Positions 1-8,123 of a stretch of 64,000 nt of DNA are shown one piece after another. Position 1 is the first letter of the stretch. Each line of letters starts with the position of its first letter. A model generated the notes under the pieces. That model did not search any database and was not told where the DNA came from. It saw nothing but the letters and a program-made list of their open reading frames with translations. This DNA comes from Erysipelotrichaceae bacterium 66202529 (GTDB lineage Bacteria; Bacillota_I; Bacilli_A; Erysipelotrichales; Erysipelotrichaceae). The stretch is from the NCBI GenBank assembly GCA_017161075.1, contig CP046174.1:4278001-4342000 (forward strand). Direction: 5' to 3'. The translations under genes and the position numbers were made by a program.

Positions 1-77
1 TATTCATTTATATAGTGAATCCCTTCCTGTATCAGCGTGTTTTTCAAATTCTTATGATGATAGCTATGCTCGCTCAT
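1..77 (-). CDS. TetR/AcrR-family regulator, N-terminal fragment (runs off window)
   Basis: Only the first 25 codons lie in the window. The start ATG (complement of 75-77) follows a GAAGGGATTAT ribosome site. The visible residues begin MSEHSYHHKNLKNTLIQEG and continue IHYINE, the usual opening of a TetR DNA-binding domain (a basic 'HHxNLRxTLI' stretch before helix 1). It is divergent from the two flavodoxin-fold reductases at 189 and is the natural candidate to repress them. The family call rests on a short fragment. Confidence 0.6.
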   Translation of the reverse strand, partial: MSEHSYHHKNLKNTLIQEGIHYINE

Positions 78-117
78 ATAATCCCTTCTTTCTCCATCTG
101 TATTTTAACACATCATG

Positions 118-146
118 TTGACAGTGTAAACATTGTATGATACGCT
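118..146 (+). promoter_or_regulatory. Sigma-A promoter for the reductase pair
   Basis: A perfect TTGACA at 118-123, a 17-bp spacer and an extended -10 (TG at 138-139, TACGCT at 141-146) point toward the gene at 189. The surrounding 110-bp divergent region with the tetR-like gene also carries GTAAAC-containing repeats that may be an operator, though no clean palindrome was found. Confidence 0.6.
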
Positions 147-188
147 ATATATGTAAACGGTGTTAACTTCATTGAGAAAGGAATCCAT

Positions 189-704
189 ATGAAAACTATA
201 TTATCTGATATTCCCCTGACTATAACATCACAGAAGCACAGTCTGCACGTATTTGATCCAGTAGTTTTACAGAACGGGAAGCCCTGTGTCGGATGCTTTT
301 CCTGTTGGTTGAAAACTCCTGGTTCATGCATATATCAAGACGCAATTACAGACTTCACCCGCATCATGAAAGATAGCGAAACGCTTTATATTCTGACACA
401 TAATCAGTATGGCTCCTACAGTCCGCTTGTAAAATGTGCCATAGACCGGTCCCTCTCCTATGTACAGCCCTATTTCACAATCCGTAACCAAGAAATGCAT
501 CATGTATTATTTCCCAACAGACGCCTTCAGCTCATCGTCATTGCATATGGCCCTGCCAGTGCACAGGAGCAGACTGATTTATCCGCACTCGCACAGGCGA
601 ATGGAATCAATATGGGATGCCGGGATATTCAGTGCTATCACTGTATGAATGAGCAGGAAGCACTCACCCTTTTGCGGACAATGGAAGAAGGTATCCAAGT
701 ATGA
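189..704 (+). CDS. Flavodoxin-fold NAD(P)H-dependent reductase-like protein
   Basis: A 171-residue protein with the signature of the NADPH-dependent FMN reductase / iron-sulfur flavoprotein group: a central CVGCFSCW motif followed by TPGSCIYQD (about residues 34-53), which in the family lies in the FMN-binding region. Related proteins reduce quinones, nitroaromatics or disulfides using FMN, but the substrate cannot be read here. The N-terminal flavodoxin phosphate loop is poorly conserved. The start is fixed by an AAAGGA site 8 bases upstream. It overlaps the next gene by 4 bases (ATGA), so the two are translationally coupled and probably work together. Control by the divergent TetR-like protein is inferred. 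Confidence 0.65.
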   Translation: MKTILSDIPLTITSQKHSLHVFDPVVLQNGKPCVGCFSCWLKTPGSCIYQDAITDFTRIMKDSETLYILTHNQYGSYSPLVKCAIDRSLSYVQPYFTIRNQEMHHVLFPNRRLQLIVIAYGPASAQEQTDLSALAQANGINMGCRDIQCYHCMNEQEALTLLRTMEEGIQV

Positions 705-1324
705 AATACGGCATATTATCAGGCTCCTTAAAACAGGAGAACAGCTGCAGTATCATGCTCGCAAAACAGCTTTTTCTGCAAGATTTTGAAACACCGATAA
801 TCTACAGTGCGGCAGCCACCAACAGCACACAGACACTGGAAAAGCTAGAGGACTGTGATACTGTCATTTTATCATTTCCACTCTACTTTGATGCTCTACC
901 CTCTCATTTGCTTGCCTTCCTTATACAATGGGAAGCGTATAGAGAAACACATGCTTCAGCGTTAAACCTTTATGTAATTGTTAATTGCGGCTTTTTTGAG
1001 GGCAAACAATGCCAGCATGCTTTGAAAATTGTGGAAAACTGGAGCAGAAGATCCAATGTACAGTACAGGGGCGGTATTGGAATCGGTGGCGGCCCTATGC
1101 TGAATGAGATACAATCTATGTCATGGAAGCATGGCCCAAAAGCTCCTGTATCAAAGGCACTTATACGCATGAAGGATGCCCTGCAGAAAAATCTGTCCAT
1201 AGAAAACTGCTTTGTACAGCCTGCATTTCCTCGCAGATTTTATATCCTCATGGCACATCATTCCTGGAATCAGCAGCTTAAAAAGAGAGGATTTGATCCC
1301 GAAGATATATATCCCCGACGCTGA
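701..1324 (+). CDS. NAD(P)H-dependent FMN reductase family protein
   Basis: A 207-residue flavodoxin-like protein. It opens with a beta strand and GSL loop (MKYGILSGSLKQENSCS) as in NADPH-dependent FMN reductases. Residues about 62-72 (LSFPLYFDALP) match the second flavin-contacting loop (FPLYxDxxP), and GFFEGKQCQHAL (about residues 98-110) matches the third. It starts inside the stop codon of the preceding reductase, so the two form an operon and may act as a heteromer or as successive enzymes. Such pairs under TetR control commonly respond to quinone or electrophile stress; that role here is inference. No membrane segment. Confidence 0.65.
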   Translation: MKYGILSGSLKQENSCSIMLAKQLFLQDFETPIIYSAAATNSTQTLEKLEDCDTVILSFPLYFDALPSHLLAFLIQWEAYRETHASALNLYVIVNCGFFEGKQCQHALKIVENWSRRSNVQYRGGIGIGGGPMLNEIQSMSWKHGPKAPVSKALIRMKDALQKNLSIENCFVQPAFPRRFYILMAHHSWNQQLKKRGFDPEDIYPRR

Positions 1325-1772
1325 TGACGATTTGTACAATACATTAGAGAGCGAAGTTGTAATTTAATAGCATGAATATCCTTACATGGTAATGTATATT
1401 GGCTATCATTCACTGAATTCTTTCCTGGTCTTGTTTACTGGCTATGCTATGCAGTGAGTATTTCAGACATCCTGTATTTCTATCTTTTCCATATGATATT
1501 GTATAGGCAGTATCCTCCTTCATGTTAACGAACACCTTGAGAAAAGGAAATCAAATGTACTGCCGGAAGCATGCAAAGCCTGCCTGTTCTGTAATACGTT
1601 AAATAAGCCTTTCATTATCAAAAGCGAATGATTACGTTCCTAAATCAAAATAATATACCAGTATTCATGCTTATTGTTATATACAGGGTGACGGCAGTTT
1701 CATTTTAAGCGCTGATAAACGAAAACGTGCAAAATGAATTGTGCAATAGTAAAAACCGCTCACGAAGCCCAG
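1325..1772. other. Intergenic stretch without recognisable gene
   Basis: About 450 bases between the convergent reductase and HD-hydrolase genes. No open frame with a ribosome site, no tRNA and no strong palindrome was found apart from the terminator at its right end. There is no clear terminator for the plus-strand pair. Confidence 0.4.
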
Positions 1773-1808
1773 ATAAAAACCGTCATGTTACGAGCATGGC
1801 GGTTTATT
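1773..1808 (-). terminator. Intrinsic terminator of the HD-hydrolase gene
   Basis: On the minus strand CCGCCATG, loop CTCGTAA, CATGACGG is followed by a T run. The stem overlaps the end of the HD gene's stop region. Confidence 0.8.
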
Positions 1809-3033
1809 TAACATTCAGCTTTTCTTCAGGAAAATAAATTTTAGATTCTTCCTTTAAATCAGCTCTTGTAAGTGCGCGAACGATATCGCTTGCCTTTGAA
1901 AGCTCTTTTACCTTTCCGGTTTCCTCCAAAACCCAAATATTATGACCGCTCTCATTGCTCTTATAAGGTGAATACGGCTTTTGGGAGACAACATCCTGAT
2001 AAACATAATAGTCAGGGTCATAGCCAAGTAAACAAACATGCAGACGAATACGTTCTAAATCCTCTGGCTGCTTCAAGGTCACATATTCAAACAGCCTTCT
2101 GTTCAATAGACGATAGGAAATATCGCGCAGAATTTCATCTTTGCAAGAAACCAGCTCAGAGAAGCCATACAGAGCCGCTGCCTCATCCAGCCGGTATAAT
2201 GCTTCGATTCCGGCATCTTTATTGCATAGAAACGGATAAAACATTTTCATATCAGAAAGATATTCCGGATGCAGAGCATAAACCTCCTTCATTCTTCGAA
2301 ACAACAGAGTAATCAATGCCTCATAGCTTCGTGCCACCGGATGCAGATATACCTGCCAGTACATATGATAGCGGGCCATAATGTAATCTTCCACACTATG
2401 AATCCCACTCGCCTTCACAACAATTTTTCCGTTCTTCACACGTATCGTTCGCAGAATGCGTTCCAAATCGAATTTCCCATAGCTTGTTCCCGTGAAATAC
2501 GCATCCCGTAATAGATAATCCATACGATCTGCATCTAGTTGGCCGCTTACCAGTTGATTCATACATTCCTTAGGATGACGATATTGAATAATACTCGCCA
2601 CATCTTCCGGCAGTCGAGCATCACATGCCTGCAGAATCTGGTGAATTTCACTATCCTCCAGGATGATCTTCACCGTATACTCCTCATGCTTATAGGAGCT
2701 GATTCCTTCAAAGGCATGCGAGAAGGGGCCATGTCCAATATCGTGAAGCAGTCCTGCAAGCATAGCCACTGCCTTCTCATAATCGCTTAATACCTCATTC
2801 AGCTGGTCAATTTCATGAACCATACGCCGTACGATTTCATAAACGCCCAGAGAGTGAGAGAACCGTGAATGCTCTGCTGTATGATATACCTGGAAATCTC
2901 CACCCAGCTGATGAATCCGCCTTAACCGCTGCATTTCCTTTGCATTGATACAATCCCATATTACCTGAAGATCCACATGGATATATCCATGAATTGGATC
3001 ACGCAGAACCTTGGTTTCATTAGTTTTAAGCAT
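1804..3033 (-). CDS. HD-domain phosphohydrolase (YwfO/dNTPase-like)
   Basis: A 409-residue soluble protein with the complete HD metal site: HSRFSHSLGVYE (about residues 55-66), LLHDIGHGPFSHAFEG (about 94-109) and the distal aspartate in LDADRMDYLL (about 167-176). The layout matches the dGTPase/SAMHD1-like branch, B. subtilis YwfO being the closest type I recognise, whose members hydrolyse dNTPs or related nucleotides. Length is usual for the family. The start follows GAGGGTGAGAG. It is transcribed alone, with a minus-strand TATAAT box upstream near 3060-3066 and its own terminator. Substrate specificity is not readable. Confidence 0.85.
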   Translation of the reverse strand: MLKTNETKVLRDPIHGYIHVDLQVIWDCINAKEMQRLRRIHQLGGDFQVYHTAEHSRFSHSLGVYEIVRRMVHEIDQLNEVLSDYEKAVAMLAGLLHDIGHGPFSHAFEGISSYKHEEYTVKIILEDSEIHQILQACDARLPEDVASIIQYRHPKECMNQLVSGQLDADRMDYLLRDAYFTGTSYGKFDLERILRTIRVKNGKIVVKASGIHSVEDYIMARYHMYWQVYLHPVARSYEALITLLFRRMKEVYALHPEYLSDMKMFYPFLCNKDAGIEALYRLDEAAALYGFSELVSCKDEILRDISYRLLNRRLFEYVTLKQPEDLERIRLHVCLLGYDPDYYVYQDVVSQKPYSPYKSNESGHNIWVLEETGKVKELSKASDIVRALTRADLKEESKIYFPEEKLNVK

Positions 3034-3193
3034 AATCTCTCACCCTCTTTTCTAGTTCCATTATACTATAAAGGAGTGTGTAATTATAACAAATTATGGA
3101 ATTTATACAGGTTTAACGAGATGTCCTGTATAGATTACGGATGAGTTATTTTAGAATATAAAGATAATCAGTATCTTTCTTTGACCTTCTTCT

Positions 3194-4372
3194 TTAATAC
3201 GATGAGCCTGCTACATAGCCGGTTTTCTCAATCAGCTCTTTTCCCTCACTTGATTGTATCCAATGCAGGAACGGCTCCAGATTCTTATTTGTATTACCTT
3301 TCACATAAATTGCATAAAATGGACTGCTGATCGGATATGTATCCGTGCGTATATTCTCAACACTTGGCTCGATACCATCGACCTTCAAAAGTCGGATTCC
3401 TTTATTTTTCACCATCTCCTGCGTATAATAGCGGAAGGAATATCCGATCGCATTATCTCTGTTCTCGTATTCTGCAACCTCTGTAACAACATCCCCCATG
3501 CCGCTTGCCACATCCTTTTTCAAAGGTGGCATCAATTCCTTCCCATCCATAAAACGAAGCAGTGCTGACTGTGATCCGCTTCCCTCCGGACGCTGAAAGG
3601 CACGGATGCTTCGATTTTCACCGCCAACCTCCATCCAATTTGTGATTTCACCACTGTAAATAGCCTGAATCTGCTCAGTAGTCAGTGAAGTAACAGAATT
3701 TTCAGAATTCACAAAAAACACAAAAGCCTCCATACCAATCGGAACCATAACAAGCTCTTTTTCTGCTTTTTCAAACATTTCCTTTTGCTTTTTGCTGGGA
3801 GCTGCCGCAAAAATGAGATCAGCATTCCCATTTAAGAGATTGTCATATGCATACGGCGTTGTGGAGCATTGTACCATCTCTGCGCTATTATCTTCATAGC
3901 TCTCCTTTGGATAAACTGCCTGGACAAAGGAAGCATATACCGGATACAATGCCGTTGCGCCATCCAGCCTTAACAGTGGTTCTTCCATGGAAAAGGTGCT
4001 TTTTTTATTAAGCACTGCAAGCTTATCGCTGTGAAACGGCTCATAATCAAACAAACGAACCTCACTGTACATAATCTCAAACCGGTTCCGCCACGCATCA
4101 TATGCAAAGGTGCCTCCGATTATACAAATTCCCAAAACTACCGGAAGGATTATCAGAAGCTGCATCTTCCTTTTCAGCCAGCGATGATGCCTGTACTTTG
4201 TTATTACCATACTCCAGAGATAGACAAACACCATAAGCACAGTTAAAATGAAAACAGGAGAAATATATCTGTGTGCAGTTGACCAAACCAGCATAAACGC
4301 AGACATTGATGCAATCGGTACTGCTATGATTGTTAACAGCGTCAGCAGTACAATGAAGAATCCCCACATCAT
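3194..4372 (-). CDS. Membrane-anchored PstS-like solute-binding protein
   Basis: A 392-residue protein with three hydrophobic N-terminal segments (about residues 1-28, 36-58, 68-92) followed by a PstS-type periplasmic-binding fold. The SBP part contains LRLDGATALYPVYASF and the anion-binding signature RPEGSGSQSALL (about residue 265), typical of phosphate-binding PBP-like proteins. True PstS proteins are lipoproteins with one signal peptide; here a multi-span anchor replaces it and no pstCAB genes adjoin. It is therefore more likely a sensor or scavenging protein than a transporter subunit, but this is inference. It overlaps the Nudix gene by 4 bases (ATGA), so it is co-translated with it. 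Its upstream region lacks the Pho-box-like repeats seen elsewhere in this window. Confidence 0.75.
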   Translation of the reverse strand: MMWGFFIVLLTLLTIIAVPIASMSAFMLVWSTAHRYISPVFILTVLMVFVYLWSMVITKYRHHRWLKRKMQLLIILPVVLGICIIGGTFAYDAWRNRFEIMYSEVRLFDYEPFHSDKLAVLNKKSTFSMEEPLLRLDGATALYPVYASFVQAVYPKESYEDNSAEMVQCSTTPYAYDNLLNGNADLIFAAAPSKKQKEMFEKAEKELVMVPIGMEAFVFFVNSENSVTSLTTEQIQAIYSGEITNWMEVGGENRSIRAFQRPEGSGSQSALLRFMDGKELMPPLKKDVASGMGDVVTEVAEYENRDNAIGYSFRYYTQEMVKNKGIRLLKVDGIEPSVENIRTDTYPISSPFYAIYVKGNTNKNLEPFLHWIQSSEGKELIEKTGYVAGSSY

Positions 4373-4758
4373 AAGCTGACCCCCTGAAGCATATCCAGAA
4401 TCGGCTTATCCGCTGCTTCAAATTTGTACTTATAAAGCTCATGCGGTGAAATGAGTGCAAATTCATGATGTGCATGCAGACGAATGTCACCACGTATGTA
4501 TTTGCAAAGATAGGCATGTACCTTCAGTGTGCAATCCTCTCTGTGGTCACAAATCGTTGTAAGGTATTGTTCAATTTCCACGCATAGCTCCAGCTCCTCC
4601 ATAACTTCACGAATGACAGCTTGTTCCCGTGTTTCCCCCGGCTCCACCTTGCCACCTGGAAATTCCCAGATATTTTCATGTACGCCTGCTCCGCGTTTTG
4701 CGATCAGCAGGTGATGGTCAATACAAATAATGGAGCATACAATATCAATAGTTCTCAT
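4369..4758 (-). CDS. Nudix hydrolase, MutT-like (8-oxo-dGTP diphosphatase type)
   Basis: A 129-residue single-domain protein. It opens with a strand ending in CIICIDHHLLIAKR and carries the full Nudix box starting GGKVEPGETREQA and ending REVMEEL (about residues 34-56), with the catalytic glutamates in REVMEE. The EFPGGK context is that of MutT/(deoxy)nucleoside triphosphate pyrophosphohydrolases that cleanse oxidised nucleotides. The start follows GGGAGGTAAGAGCC. It is the first gene of a two-gene operon with the PstS-like protein, which it overlaps by 4 bases. Exact nucleotide specificity is unknown. Confidence 0.85.
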   Translation of the reverse strand: MRTIDIVCSIICIDHHLLIAKRGAGVHENIWEFPGGKVEPGETREQAVIREVMEELELCVEIEQYLTTICDHREDCTLKVHAYLCKYIRGDIRLHAHHEFALISPHELYKYKFEAADKPILDMLQGVSL

Positions 4759-5458
4759 GGCTCTTACCTCCCATCTATAAAGCCCTTTACTTATATAATT
4801 ATCCTTCTGTTTAGCATCGTCCTGATTGAGGCATTTTCTAAATATTACCGGCTTTCAGAATTCCAGAAGAAATGTCGTTCTCCTATCCTTTTCTCTAACG
4901 GCACAGCTTTATATCAACAAAGTGATACAAAGCCAGGCTTTTCCCTGTGTAACAGACTATCTCAATCCTTGCCTTTTCGCAAAGACTGGTAATTGCTTCA
5001 GCTTACTTCATCCATATATCAAGATGAAAATTTCACTTCAATGTAGTCTGCATATCTTCCTTTACGATAATATAATGTATCTTATCTGTATCCTCCTATG
5101 TCAGTGCTTCTCTCATTGATTATGCCGCATTCTTCGGGATATAGAAGAAAAGACTGTTGAGTAAAGTGGTTGATTTTCACTTTAAGGAACAAGGGAAGCA
5201 CCGGAGTTAAAAAGGATTGATAAACATCGATTATTTATTTCATATTCTCATATATCAGAATCGAGAAAGAACTGGTAAAGGGATAAAAATCTTTTTATTT
5301 GATCATCATTCAATTTCATTATACAGGAAAAACCATAGATAGCAATTCATGAAAACAAACAGTTTTTTAAGATTTCATTTTTCATACTGAACCATTCTGT
5401 TTCCCTGTTCACAGGTCAGCATATGTGCTATATTTAATATAAGAATGGAGGAATTATC
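4759..5458. other. Intergenic stretch holding one copy of a dispersed repeat
   Basis: About 700 bases between the divergent Nudix and oxidoreductase genes. Apart from the repeat copy listed at 5171-5275 I see no supported gene. A TTCACA at about 5410 is not part of an 11-bp-period array. Confidence 0.4.
5171..5275 (+). repeat. Dispersed palindromic intergenic repeat, copy 1
   Basis: One of four related intergenic copies in this window (also 13450-13560 minus, 20481-20590 and 32491-32600 plus). Shared blocks in order: TTTCAC-TTTAAGG-ACAAGG, then AAAAGGATTGATAAAC-ATCGATT, then ATTCTCATATA and AGAAAGAACT. Copy 1 has lost most of the inner TACAAAA/TTTTGTA inverted repeat that the other copies keep. 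Confidence 0.6.
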
Positions 5459-6445
5459 ATGAAAGTAGCAACCATAGGAACAGGCTTTATTGTAGACTGG
5501 TTTTTAACAGCTGTTCAGGAAAGCAGCGGCATCAGCTGTGTAGCCATGTATTCAAGGAAAAAGGATTCTGCGAAACCACTCGCTGATAAATACGGAATTG
5601 ATAAAATTTATACCGACCTGGATGAAATGCTGCAGGATGAGGATATAAATTTCGTATATGTGGCATCGCCAAACAGTCTGCATTTTAAGCATTCCTTAAA
5701 AGCATTGCAGGCAGGAAAGCATGTAATCTGTGAAAAGCCGTTTACTTCAACAGTAGACGAATTTGATATTCTTGTAGATACGGCAAAGGAACATCATTTG
5801 TACCTATTTGAAGCTATCGTTACAGCTCATATGCCAAATTATCTGAATATCAGAAAGCAGCTGCCACGCCTGGGAACAATTCGCATGGTGCAGTGCAATT
5901 TCTCTCAATATTCCAGCCGATATGATAAATTTTTAGCTGGAGAAACACCGAATGTATTCAATCCGGAATTTTCCGGCGGTGCTTTATCCGATATCAATAT
6001 TTATAATCTGCATTATGTAATCGGTCTATTCGGAAAACCAACAGGAATCCATTATTATGCAAATAAGCATACTAATGGAATTGATACAAGTGGTGTTGCT
6101 GTGCTGGAATACGATGGGTTTCAGGCTGTGTGCGTAGGTTGTAAGGATACCAGAAGTGAATGCATTACGCAGATTCAGGGAGAAAAGGGATTTATTACGA
6201 TGCGCTCTGAAACTAGTAAATGCGCAGATTATACGATTCAAATTGGTAAAGAAAAGCCGGAGCATCCTTCTATCCAGCAGAATGACATAGCACTATATTA
6301 TGAGCTGCAGGATTTCCGGGACATATTCAAAATAGATGATTATGAGCGCTGCTTACAGCTGCTTGCATATTCAAGAACCGTTATGGAGGTATATGAAGAA
6401 GCAAGAAGGGATGCGGGAATACTGTTTCCAGCTGATAGGAAATAA
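5459..6445 (+). CDS. Gfo/Idh/MocA-family NAD(P)-dependent oxidoreductase
   Basis: A 328-residue protein with an N-terminal Rossmann fold (ATIGTGFIVDWFL, residues 4-16) and the family signature GKHVICEKPFT (about residues 88-98), where Lys and Pro line the cofactor and active site. The family oxidises or reduces sugars, inositols and related polyols. Close relatives in Firmicutes are usually annotated only as Gfo/Idh/MocA oxidoreductases, so the substrate is unknown. The start follows GGAGG with 6-base spacing. Three bases separate it from the downstream DUF6483 gene, so they form an operon. Confidence 0.85.
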   Translation: MKVATIGTGFIVDWFLTAVQESSGISCVAMYSRKKDSAKPLADKYGIDKIYTDLDEMLQDEDINFVYVASPNSLHFKHSLKALQAGKHVICEKPFTSTVDEFDILVDTAKEHHLYLFEAIVTAHMPNYLNIRKQLPRLGTIRMVQCNFSQYSSRYDKFLAGETPNVFNPEFSGGALSDINIYNLHYVIGLFGKPTGIHYYANKHTNGIDTSGVAVLEYDGFQAVCVGCKDTRSECITQIQGEKGFITMRSETSKCADYTIQIGKEKPEHPSIQQNDIALYYELQDFRDIFKIDDYERCLQLLAYSRTVMEVYEEARRDAGILFPADRK

Positions 6446-6448
6446 CTC

Positions 6449-6814
6449 ATGAGTGTATTTGAAAACGATTGGATCATGCGACAGATTGAAGGTATGACGG
6501 ATATGCTTGGCAAAGTTCTTCTGCATCGTGAAAAAAGTGAAATACGGATAGAGGAAGAGCTTACGGATGAGGATGTTAAAACGTATTACAACAACATACA
6601 GATGCTTTTGAAGGAAAAGAAGTACAAAGAAGCAGTCCAATATCTTCAGGAAAATTTCGCAACAGGCAGCATGGAATATCTAAAGGTTGCACTTACCGCC
6701 TTTGATCAGTTAAACGCTCTAACAGAAGCAGAACTGCTGGATGGCGGTTATACACGGCAGGAGCTGTATAATGACCTTGAATTTATTACCGTGCAGTATG
6801 GGATTCATTTATAG
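6449..6814 (+). CDS. DUF6483-like small helical protein
   Basis: A 121-residue acidic, mostly helical soluble protein (MSVFENDWIMRQIEGMTDML at the N terminus, then repeated short amphipathic helices such as EKKYKEAVQYLQENF). The opening motif and length match the DUF6483 family as I recall it, a family without known function found widely in Erysipelotrichia and Clostridia. The helix spacing resembles TPR-like packing. It begins three bases after the oxidoreductase stop and is presumably co-transcribed. Confidence 0.55.
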   Translation: MSVFENDWIMRQIEGMTDMLGKVLLHREKSEIRIEEELTDEDVKTYYNNIQMLLKEKKYKEAVQYLQENFATGSMEYLKVALTAFDQLNALTEAELLDGGYTRQELYNDLEFITVQYGIHL

Positions 6815-7371
6815 CGCCGGCAGTATATATAGCGAATGTTCTTGTAATAATTCATGCTTATCACGAAAATCAGTATCTGTTTTGTCCAGCATTAGCAATA
6901 GGTATTTCATTATAGAAGCTCAGTAAGCCTTAAAAATCGCGATATGGATAACTGAGAGATTCTGATCACTAAGACCCTGTAGCATTACAATTTCACTATA
7001 TTTTAAAGTCAGAATCAATGAGCGAATCGTGGTGCTCGAGCATGAGATGCAGATTGAAAACAATATCAAGGATATGACAATTTAGGGATATTTGCATCAG
7101 AAATCCATCTTTTTTATGCTTCCTCTGCTTTACTACCATTACATATGATACTTATTGAGAATATATGGATAGATTACAGTAGCAAAGGTATTACCTTCAT
7201 CTTACCAAGTGTAGAGAATGAAGGTTAAGTCAAACTTCTTCTAAAGGGCTCATTAGGATTCAACAAAACCTATAGCTTTAATTGAATATAGAGTGTTAAT
7301 TATCAATGGAGCATCTTTAATTCATGTATATGCTTTACAGCTTTAAAGCACGGAAAAAGGACATAATAGTA
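6815..7371. other. Intergenic stretch without recognisable gene
   Basis: About 550 bases between the convergent DUF6483 and agrB genes. I see no ORF with a ribosome site, no structured RNA and no repeat copy. Confidence 0.35.
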
Positions 7372-7413
7372 AAAACCCTGGTTCACTCACACGAGAAGTA
7401 AACCAGGGCTTTT
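7372..7413 (-). terminator. Intrinsic terminator of the agr operon
   Basis: On the minus strand GCCCTGGTTTACTTC, a short loop and GTGAACCAGGG precede a T run, eight bases after the agrB stop. The reverse orientation also has a T run, so it may work for both strands. Confidence 0.85.
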
Positions 7414-7420
7414 CATTACA

Positions 7421-7978
7421 CTACACTATATTTGAGTGCTTCCAGAATACCGGCAGCATCATCACTGCGGTAAAAAACAGAATGGCTGCTATTTCTATGG
7501 TATAGCGAAATTCATGCATACCCAGAAACAGTATCAGCAAAGCGAGACACAGCGCCAGAGAAAGCTTCAAATGTACCTGCTGCTTTTTCCGTTCCAGCAT
7601 GGTTGTATATTTCAGGCATGGCCCAAAATAAATAAAAATACCAAGTCCAACCGGAAGAAAAATTAACAGACTGTAGATGTCGAGATACTCTATACACAAC
7701 AGAACAAGCAGATAGATCATCATTGTTATCAGATAACAGTGCCAATACGTTTTTGCATGATAACCACCTGTATAGCGTTTCAGAAACAGCAGCATACAAA
7801 GGTACAAAACCGTTTCCCAAAAAAACTGCAGGAAGTATCCCAGTACAAGCGTGCTGACGATTTGTACTGTCTGTATTAGAATAAGTTCCAGAGCATAACG
7901 GATAACATCAATCTCTTCCTCCGCAATCAAACCGCGCCGCGCAAGAAAAATGCTAAGCCTTTTACTTATTGTTTCCAT
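7421..7978 (-). CDS. agrB: AgrB-like accessory gene regulator (AIP maturation peptidase/exporter)
   Basis: A 185-residue integral membrane protein with about six hydrophobic segments. It carries the AgrB active-site motif: RYTGGYHAKTYWHCYL (about residues 67-82), where the His of GGYHA and the Cys of WHC form the cysteine-peptidase dyad that cuts the AgrD C terminus and cyclises the peptide. Length is usual for AgrB. Its ATG lies inside the last codons of agrD in another frame (17-base overlap), so translation is coupled. It is the last gene of the kinase-agrD-agrB operon. The assignment rests on motif plus context. Confidence 0.9.
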   Translation of the reverse strand: METISKRLSIFLARRGLIAEEEIDVIRYALELILIQTVQIVSTLVLGYFLQFFWETVLYLCMLLFLKRYTGGYHAKTYWHCYLITMMIYLLVLLCIEYLDIYSLLIFLPVGLGIFIYFGPCLKYTTMLERKKQQVHLKLSLALCLALLILFLGMHEFRYTIEIAAILFFTAVMMLPVFWKHSNIV

Positions 7979-8105
7979 ATTTCTGTGATTTCACAGATTC
8001 CTTTTTATAGGTAAAAGGTTTTGGCGTATAATGCCCTATCATAGATGTGTTGGCTGCATTTTTTAATGCATAGTTAATCAGCTTTCTCTTAATTTCAAAT
8101 TTCAT
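7962..8105 (-). CDS. agrD: AgrD-like cyclic peptide precursor (cysteine-free, predicted lactone)
   Basis: A 47-codon gene between the kinase and agrB. The ATG (complement 8103-8105) follows AAGAAAGGGTGG. It has an amphipathic basic N terminus (MKFEIKRKLINYALKNAAN), a core NTSMIGH and a tail YTPKPFTYKKES. Aligned on the x-x-P-K tail of clostridial AgrDs (e.g. C. difficile, ring CPWII followed by HQPK), the ring would be SMIGH with Ser21 in place of the usual Cys, giving a lactone instead of a thiolactone. There is no cysteine anywhere in the peptide. It overlaps agrB by 17 bases. The exact cut sites are inferred. Confidence 0.8.
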   Translation of the reverse strand: MKFEIKRKLINYALKNAANTSMIGHYTPKPFTYKKESVKSQKYGNNK

Positions 8106-8123
8106 AAGTTATACCACCCTTTC

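Noticed and set aside
5395..5440. TTCACA upstream of the Gfo/Idh/MocA oxidoreductase
   Set aside because: No neighbouring hexamers at 11-bp period and the gap to a -10 is wrong.
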